Part shown: positions 59,037 to 64,000 of the stretch, piece by piece | Position numbering within the stretch: position 1 is the first letter of the stretch | Layout: the number at the start of each line of letters is the position of its first letter | NCBI GenBank assembly: GCA_036346225.1 | Contig: JARFIW010001365.1 | Span: 244,001-308,000, forward strand | Length of the DNA: 64,000 nucleotides | Origin: Platerodrilus igneus | Lineage: Eukaryota; Arthropoda; Insecta; Coleoptera; Lycidae | Direction: 5' to 3' | Made by a program: the position numbers and the translations under genes | The notes under the pieces: generated by a model | What the model saw: the letters and a program-made list of their open reading frames with translations, nothing else | Told to the model about the DNA's origin: nothing | Database searches by the model: none

Positions 59037-59790
59037 AAACTAAAGAAAACACTCCAACAACAAACAAACAAACTAAAAAGAATTCTCATCCGGCTCGACG
59101 GACCAAGGAACCGGATCAAAACCAAAAATGAAAAGGACATAAGAAAAGGAAAAGGAAAGGTAACAATCGTCGAGGACAAAGGTGGAATGGCATGGACACT
59201 GAAAAAGTCGTCAGAGGACGGATGTATCTCCAAAAGAAACACGAAAAATTATCAACCTCAAGAGAACAACCGGAACCAGGAAGAGAACTAACAGTGCAAA
59301 CCAAAATGACAAAGGTGTCAAGCCTCAAGTAAGAAAAAAAAGGACAACAAGGAAGCACGAGAAGCAGAGAGGAGGAACGCTGGTAAAAGGAAACAATGTA
59401 CTCTCAACTGCGGTATCAAAGGAACGCAACAAACGAAAAACTGACGAAAACGAATGCTGACTAGTCCTACAGTCGACTGAGTCATGGTTCCCGAATGAAG
59501 AAAAACGGACTAGAAAACACCTACCACAGGAGCGGATGGACGAAACACAATCGGTATAGGGACAGACGGCAAAGAAGACCAGCAAAAGAATAGGGAAAGA
59601 AAAGTGGAACAAAAGGAACGAGAGAAAAAGAAAAAAAGTCAAAAAGAATAACACCAACACCAAGTATAAAACCCAAAAACAAAGTAAAATCGTACAAGAG
59701 AAAATAAAACAGAATCCCAGTGTAGTTATGTATGAGCAAGTGTGGGCGTGTGCGTGCGTGGGTGTGTGTAGGTGTTATGCGTGTCTAAAG
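59037..59790. other. Purine-rich stretch, no gene supported
   Basis: Strongly A/G-rich on the plus strand. Minus-strand ORFs here are long only because they are Phe/Leu/Ser-rich. No retroelement motif was recognised. Confidence 0.45.
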
Positions 59791-59802
59791 TGTGCGTGTA
59801 TG

Positions 59803-60110
59803 TATGTGTTTGACCGCTGTAGTCGCCTCTTACGACAGGCAGGTCGTACTATGGGGCTATTCTATTCCCGGACCAACACGTGTGAAAGCAGTACAAGGAG
59901 AGAACGGAGGAAAGAAGAACCAAGAAAAGAACGGAAGAAAGAAGAATCAGGTAGAACTGTGTGTTTATGAAATGTGTGGGTGTATGTGTGTGTGTATAAA
60001 GTGTGGGTGTGTGTGTGTGTATGTGTTGGACCGCTGTAGTCGCCTCTTACGACAGGCAGGTCGTACCGTGGGACTATTCTATTCCCAGACCCACACAGGT
60101 GAAAAAAAAA
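59803..60110 (+). repeat. Duplicated motif block with GTGT microsatellite
   Basis: GACCGCTGTAGTCGCCTCTT and the following ACGACAGGCAGGTCGTAC, then CTATTCTATTCCC, occur at about 59811-59877 and 60029-60095. Each is preceded by a GTGTGT-rich run and followed by similar GTGAAA sequence: a tandem unit of about 218 bp. The motif resembles a conserved block I have seen in interspersed repeats of many invertebrates, but I cannot name the family. Confidence 0.85.
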
Positions 60111-60449
60111 AAAGAAATCAAACAAGAGAAACGCCAGTAAAACCAGGAAGTAAACCGAAATCGCAATATCCAAAAATCATGTCCGAAGGAAAGCAAAGTC
60201 GTCATAAGAATCTGGGGCACGAGGACCAGGTATTGGGCTTAAGTCGTTTACGCCGCCAGAAGGAAAATGAAACCAGATCAAGGACATTAGTGTTTTGCCG
60301 ACCTATATCCTTAGGTTCGGAAGGAGCATAGAATAAAGTCTGCCTCTTTTGGCAGTTTTCTGCCGAATAGGAATAGCAGGGGTGCAGTAGTTGTAGCACT
60401 AGGTTTAGGAAGTGGCAAGGATAGTTTAGAAAACTCAACACACGTCATA

Positions 60450-61335
60450 AAAGGACGTTGTGTATTGTTACGAGGGGGGGGGGGTTATGAAGGTCAACGG
60501 CAGAAAAGAAAACATCATGGATTGTCAGCATATCAACGGTGGAAAAAGAAAAAGTATTGGCTGTACGAGAACCAACCTGACGAAAAGAAACACCAGTGGA
60601 ACACACTTCAATTGCGTTAGAGAAAGGGACAGAAGCAATAAAATTTCATTGACGTTATGTACAGGACTAGAAGTATCACAGTTAGAAAAGATAACAGCAT
60701 TGGCTGTAAGAATATCAACCCTAGGAAAAGCAATAGAATCATGTAGAAGTTCGTCAGCATTAGATAACAGCACATCAGCTAGGATGTCACTAACCTTAGC
60801 TACAAGAACAGAAGTAAGTAGCATTTTGTCAGCATGAGAAAAGTGAGTAAGAGTAGGTAGCGAAACAGGATCAGGTAAAGCTTTAACGACAACAACAACA
60901 ACAGGCATCACAGCTACGGGTTCACTAACTTTAACCGGACCTTCTCTATTCGTATTAGGAATTATCTCCCTTCAGCTACGGCTGTGATTGCCGGCACAAC
61001 AGGAATTTCTTTAGTAGAAGCATTTAAGAAAGTAGAAACAGGTAAAATTTTGACAAAAACGGGAAGAGGCATTAAAGATACAGGTTCATGGACTTTAACA
61101 AGACCTTCGCAGACGCAATTAGAAGTTATCGTCACTTCAGCTACGGCTGTTTTTGTAGACACGACAGAAGTTTCTTAAGTTGAACAGTTTAAGAAAGCAG
61201 AAACATGTAAAATTTTGACAAAAACGGTAGGAGGCATTAAAGATACAGATCCATGGACTTCTACAAGACCTTTGCAGACTGAATTAGAAATTATGGTCAT
61301 TTCAGCGACCCTTGTGCTTGCAGACACGACAGAAA
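60450..61335 (-). other. Repeat-bearing internal region of family Y, possibly coding once
   Basis: A unit of about 190 bp is repeated from about 60985 to 61335 (AAAATTTTGACAAAAACGG, GAGGCATTAAAGATACAG and CCATGGACTT/TCATGGACTT recur). On the minus strand the best-kept unit is open and reads VFVKILPVSTFLNAS and VCEGLVKVHEPVSLMPLP. A second open minus-strand stretch at 60911-60525 has similar composition (Val/Leu/Ser-rich). No known domain was recognised. It follows the gag zinc knuckles on the same strand. Confidence 0.45.
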
Positions 61336-61900
61336 ATTCTTTGGTAGAGAAGCTAGCTGCAAGTCACTAATTCGAAGCATGGGTTGTAAGCGTGATGGAT
61401 GCACATTTTGGGGTGAGAGTGCATAAGTAGGGCGAGCATAAGAAGGAGTAGAATAGGAGGCAGAACTAGAAATGGAGGAAATTTTGTTAGAAGCTATATT
61501 TGCCGAAGAAGAGTAGGTTTTGATAGTAGGAGCGGGAGGACCTAAATGAAGTATCGAAGAGAACGTAGAATGAGAAGTAGAAGAAGTTAGGCAACTAGAG
61601 ATGAGGGCAGAATTTGAAGGATTATTCGAAGACCTATTAGTAGTAGGATTACAGTTGGGACAGTTATGGCGAGTAACTCCCTTATGTCCGCAACCATAAC
61701 AATTGAGTACTTTAGGACGAGTACAACGGGTCGAAACATGACCAGGTTTGTCGCAATTAAAGCATACGACCTGACGAGTAGGAGTAGAAGCAGGAGGAAG
61801 AATAGCAGAACAGGAGGAAGAATAGCAGAACGTACGAAAGAAGTATCGGATCTACTCGTAGGCGTAGGAGAAACCTTAACAACTTGTTCATGTGAAGCAA
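61336..61900 (-). pseudogene. Gag zinc-knuckle region of the family Y element
   Basis: Minus strand from about 61860: a Pro/Ser/Thr-rich stretch, then CFNCDKPGHVSTRC, a classical CX2CX4HX4C knuckle (about 61767-61726), followed at once by CYGCGHKGVTRHNCPNC (about 61705-61655). A long Ser-rich tail continues to about 61336. A 21-bp direct duplication at about 61796-61835 shifts the frame just before the knuckles. This is the nucleocapsid end of a retroelement gag; the matrix/capsid part upstream is not legible. Confidence 0.75.
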
Positions 61901-62300
61901 AAGTATTTTCTCAATAATAGTAGCCTTATAAATAAACTCGATAAAAACTCAAAAGAAAAGAAAATTATTGCGAATACAGGACAATTTAAAACATATCCGA
62001 CGGATAAACTTCGGGAACACCTATAGCAGCGAAACAACAAAATAGAAATTAGAATAGGGCTGTAGGATAAAGGAAAAATCGGAGGAAAAAACTAACTCTA
62101 GACGTGACGGGGAGATTAAAATGTACAGAGAAAGAAGGAAGAAAAAGAAAAATCTAGGGCGCCAGCGTTTTCAACGGACTAGGACTATTGGCGAAAACAC
62201 AAGTCCAATAATCTGAAATAAGCCAACCAATAATATTGAACGTAAAGGACAAAACATAAGTAATATCAGACCGAGAAAAATGCGGGTCATGTAGGAACTT
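61901..62300 (-). other. Upstream gag/leader region, not legible
   Basis: Between the leader repeats and the zinc knuckles. Minus-strand frames are all interrupted, so no start codon can be chosen. Confidence 0.4.
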
Positions 62301-62523
62301 AGACACTAACAATAATAAACAAAAAATCGAAGCAAAAATTAACTAAAAAAAACTCGGAGCCAAACTAATTAAAATAAAATCGGAGTCAAAGTTACATGAA
62401 ACACAATCGCAGCACAAGAAAATTAACAAAAACCAAATCGCCGAAGAAATTAACTAAACAAAATCGCAGCCGAAATTAATCACAAAAAGAATCGCAGCAG
62501 AAGTTAATTCCCAAAAAATCGCA
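62301..62523 (-). repeat. Short leader repeats after the primer site
   Basis: A phrase like CTGCGATTTT...TTAATT (minus strand) recurs roughly every 30-40 bp at about 62520, 62490, 62460, 62415, 62380 and 62350. It forms the 5' untranslated leader of the family Y element. Confidence 0.75.
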
Positions 62524-62542
62524 GCCCCACGCTAGGGCGTCA
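62524..62542 (-). promoter_or_regulatory. Primer binding site, tRNA-Lys type
   Basis: Seven bases inside the 5' LTR, the minus strand reads TGACGCCCTAGCGTGGGGC. It is close to the known Lys1,2 primer site TGGCGCCCAACGTGGGGC, with one inserted base and a few changes. Confidence 0.8.
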
Positions 62543-62549
62543 ATATTTA

Positions 62550-63742
62550 TGCTACGTACATTCGGTAACTTAAAAAAAACAAGAAAAAGAAAGAAAGGAT
62601 GACCGGGCTCAATCGGTGAGTGGGTAGAGTCTTATACCTATGGATAAATTCAAAAAGAAACCTGCAATAACTAGAAAAAAATATATAAACACTCACTCAT
62701 TCACACTCAGAACAAAACATACAAAGGAAAAGAAAAAACTTATAATTAAACAAAATATGTACACAACACAGTAAAAAATTATTCATTAAAATAGCGAGCT
62801 GTAGTTTTTAGGCAACTACACCCTGACAGTAACTAGAAAAAAAGAAACACACAGCTCTAGATCATCGTAAATATAAATTTAACCTATATTTACAAACATA
62901 ATGGCAACATTTTCAAATGTGCCCGCAAGTCTTTAAGCAGTTTTCACTGTAATAATTAGTATAGTTTTAGTAATTTATAACCAAATAGTAAAGCAGTACG
63001 AAAAGAGCAGGACACACAAAATAGTTCAATAATTTTCGTATGTAAGAATTAAATTTAGCAATGCCATAGTTGAACGGTACAATCACAGGCGTTCTGGTTC
63101 TGAAGTAAGAAGCGGATACAAAAAAAAAGAACTCACCCTCGAGTGACTGACATCGGGGTGGAGGCCGTCGCTGGTCCACGTCAGCGAGTGGGTAGGCCTA
63201 CGCCCAGGCAGAACGCATTTGACCTCACATTACCGGAAGAAACGACAGCTCAAGGGATTAACGTGTTCCCCGCAGGAAGCTAGAATAATTACGAACAATA
63301 AATTAATTTATTAAAATAATGCGTGCCAGCAATTCGCATAACGAAAACGAAACTAAGTAAAACAGGAGGGATGTTCTCTGATTGCTAGTCGAACAGAAAG
63401 TCAATATTAAATTTGTTTAGTTAAAGCACCAAAGCTCAAGGAAATAAAACAAGAAAACCCTAATTTATTGAAATAAATTTGCCAAATTCTTTAAAAAGGG
63501 AAAACATACCAGCATTTAATTAGTGAATACTTGGAAGGACGCCTATCTAATTATGGCGTAAATTCCACGTTAAGAAATTCTTAGAAAGGATATTTATTTT
63601 TAATGAGCAGAAAGATTAATCAAGTGAAATATATAGGATGTTTATTATTAATAACAATACAATTTTAAGCATGCAAAAAGGGATTTAAGTTAAAAATTAT
63701 TGTATATAAACTAATCAATTATTTACGAAAATGAACGTAACA
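62550..63742 (-). repeat. Family Y 5' LTR
   Basis: 1193 bp; on the minus strand begins TGTTACGTTCATTTTCG (63742) and ends GTACGTAGCA (62550). It aligns with the solo LTR at 56135-57515 along its length (inverted), including the GC-rich patch at 63130-63290. Confidence 0.92.
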
Positions 63743-63838
63743 ACCTTCAAGGCATTAAACATTGCATCGAGTTCGTCTATGGAACCATTTGTAATCCTTT
63801 TAATGCTACATATTACACTGATATCTGATATGCTTTCT
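63743..63838 (+). pseudogene. pogo/Tigger-like transposase, final part
   Basis: Begins at the right copy of the ACCT duplication. Joined to 58463 the frame continues QGIKHCIEFVYGTICNPFNA and stops at TGA 63836-63838. This shows the Gypsy-like element landed within the gene's coding sequence. Confidence 0.7.
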
Positions 63839-64000
63839 AGTAATACAAAAAATGTGAAAATTTTCAAAACTCCAGAAGAGATAACAGGATATGCAAAATG
63901 TACGGAAAAAATCTAAAAATAAACCTAGAAAGAAAGGGAAATGTATGACTACAAAAAATATCCCAGAACAACATAAACAATACAATAATCCTAAAGAAAA
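63839..64000. other. Window end, nothing recognised
   Basis: A-rich sequence after the pogo-like stop. It may be the 3' end of that element. Confidence 0.4.

Larger units (their letters stand above)
58464..63742 (-). mobile_element. Gypsy-like LTR retrotransposon, family Y, no visible pol
   Basis: Minus strand, flanked by a perfect 4-bp duplication ACCT (58460-58463 and 63743-63746) within the pogo-like gene. The 5' LTR is 62550-63742; the 3' LTR is represented by 58464-59036 only. A Lys-type primer site follows the 5' LTR, then a repetitive leader and a gag region with zinc knuckles. I found no protease, reverse transcriptase or integrase. The rest (59037-61300) is purine-rich on the plus strand with internal duplications, so the copy is rearranged or non-autonomous. 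Confidence 0.82.

Noticed and set aside
59000..59739. Several Phe/Leu-rich minus-strand ORFs that look like membrane proteins
   Set aside because: They arise from purine-rich plus-strand sequence; no start context or conserved motif.
58464..63742. A pair of 1.2-kb inverted repeats (56.1-57.5 and 62.6-63.7 kb) as ends of one giant transposon
   Set aside because: Target duplications (ACGG; ACCT) show two separate LTR-family insertions in opposite orientation.

Overview
This window is AT-rich nuclear DNA from an animal, most likely an insect. The mobile-element mix points that way: BEL/Pao, Ty3/Gypsy-like LTRs, Jockey, RTE, mariner, piggyBac, hAT, pogo and Polinton, plus a tRNA-derived SINE. 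So does a secreted trypsin-like protease gene with short exons and GT-AG introns. I see no bacterial operons, rRNA or CRISPR. The species cannot be fixed from sequence alone.

The only convincing host gene is a trypsin-family serine protease on the + strand. A TATA-like box (about 11963) precedes a signal-peptide exon (12011-12059), a 57-bp intron and an exon carrying the IVGG activation site (12117-12187). The next exon, with the catalytic His motif TAAHC, lies 27.9 kb away (40087-40178). The splice phases match. The intron between them is almost a museum of transposons. I could not find a later exon.

Left flank (0-11.6 kb). At 1-3.25 kb there is a Polinton/Maverick fragment: fibre-like ORF, integrase, an exonuclease-like ORF and a terminal-repeat-like segment. 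Next comes a decayed member of an uncharacterised insect gene family, split by a 6.2-kb BEL/Pao element with both LTRs and a 5-bp target duplication.

Inside the giant intron (12.2-40.1 kb), in order: an RTE tail cluster, a CT microsatellite, an RTE element interrupted by a mariner, a solo LTR, a second mariner interrupted by a SINE, a piggyBac fragment, a hAT element (8-bp duplication) carrying a SINE, a 1.6-kb foldback element with Polinton-like ends (6-bp duplication), a third SINE copy and a 5'-truncated Jockey LINE.

Right flank (40.2-64 kb). A 2.5-kb foldback element built of about 360-bp subrepeats has a 9-bp duplication. Two RTE copies lie head-to-head, each holding a solo LTR. A decayed satellite of about 150 bp follows. 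The last 10 kb is a nest: a pogo/Tigger-like gene interrupted by a piggyBac gene (itself interrupted by a solo LTR) and again by a 5.3-kb Gypsy-like element whose LTRs belong to the same family as that solo LTR.

Nearly every transposase or reverse-transcriptase gene here carries stops or frameshifts, so no element looks autonomous. The strongest results are the insertion junctions, because target duplications and restored reading frames can be read directly. The most unusual items are the Polinton-ended foldback element, the satellite-built foldback element, the Gypsy-like element with no visible pol, and the repeated three-tail RTE cluster.
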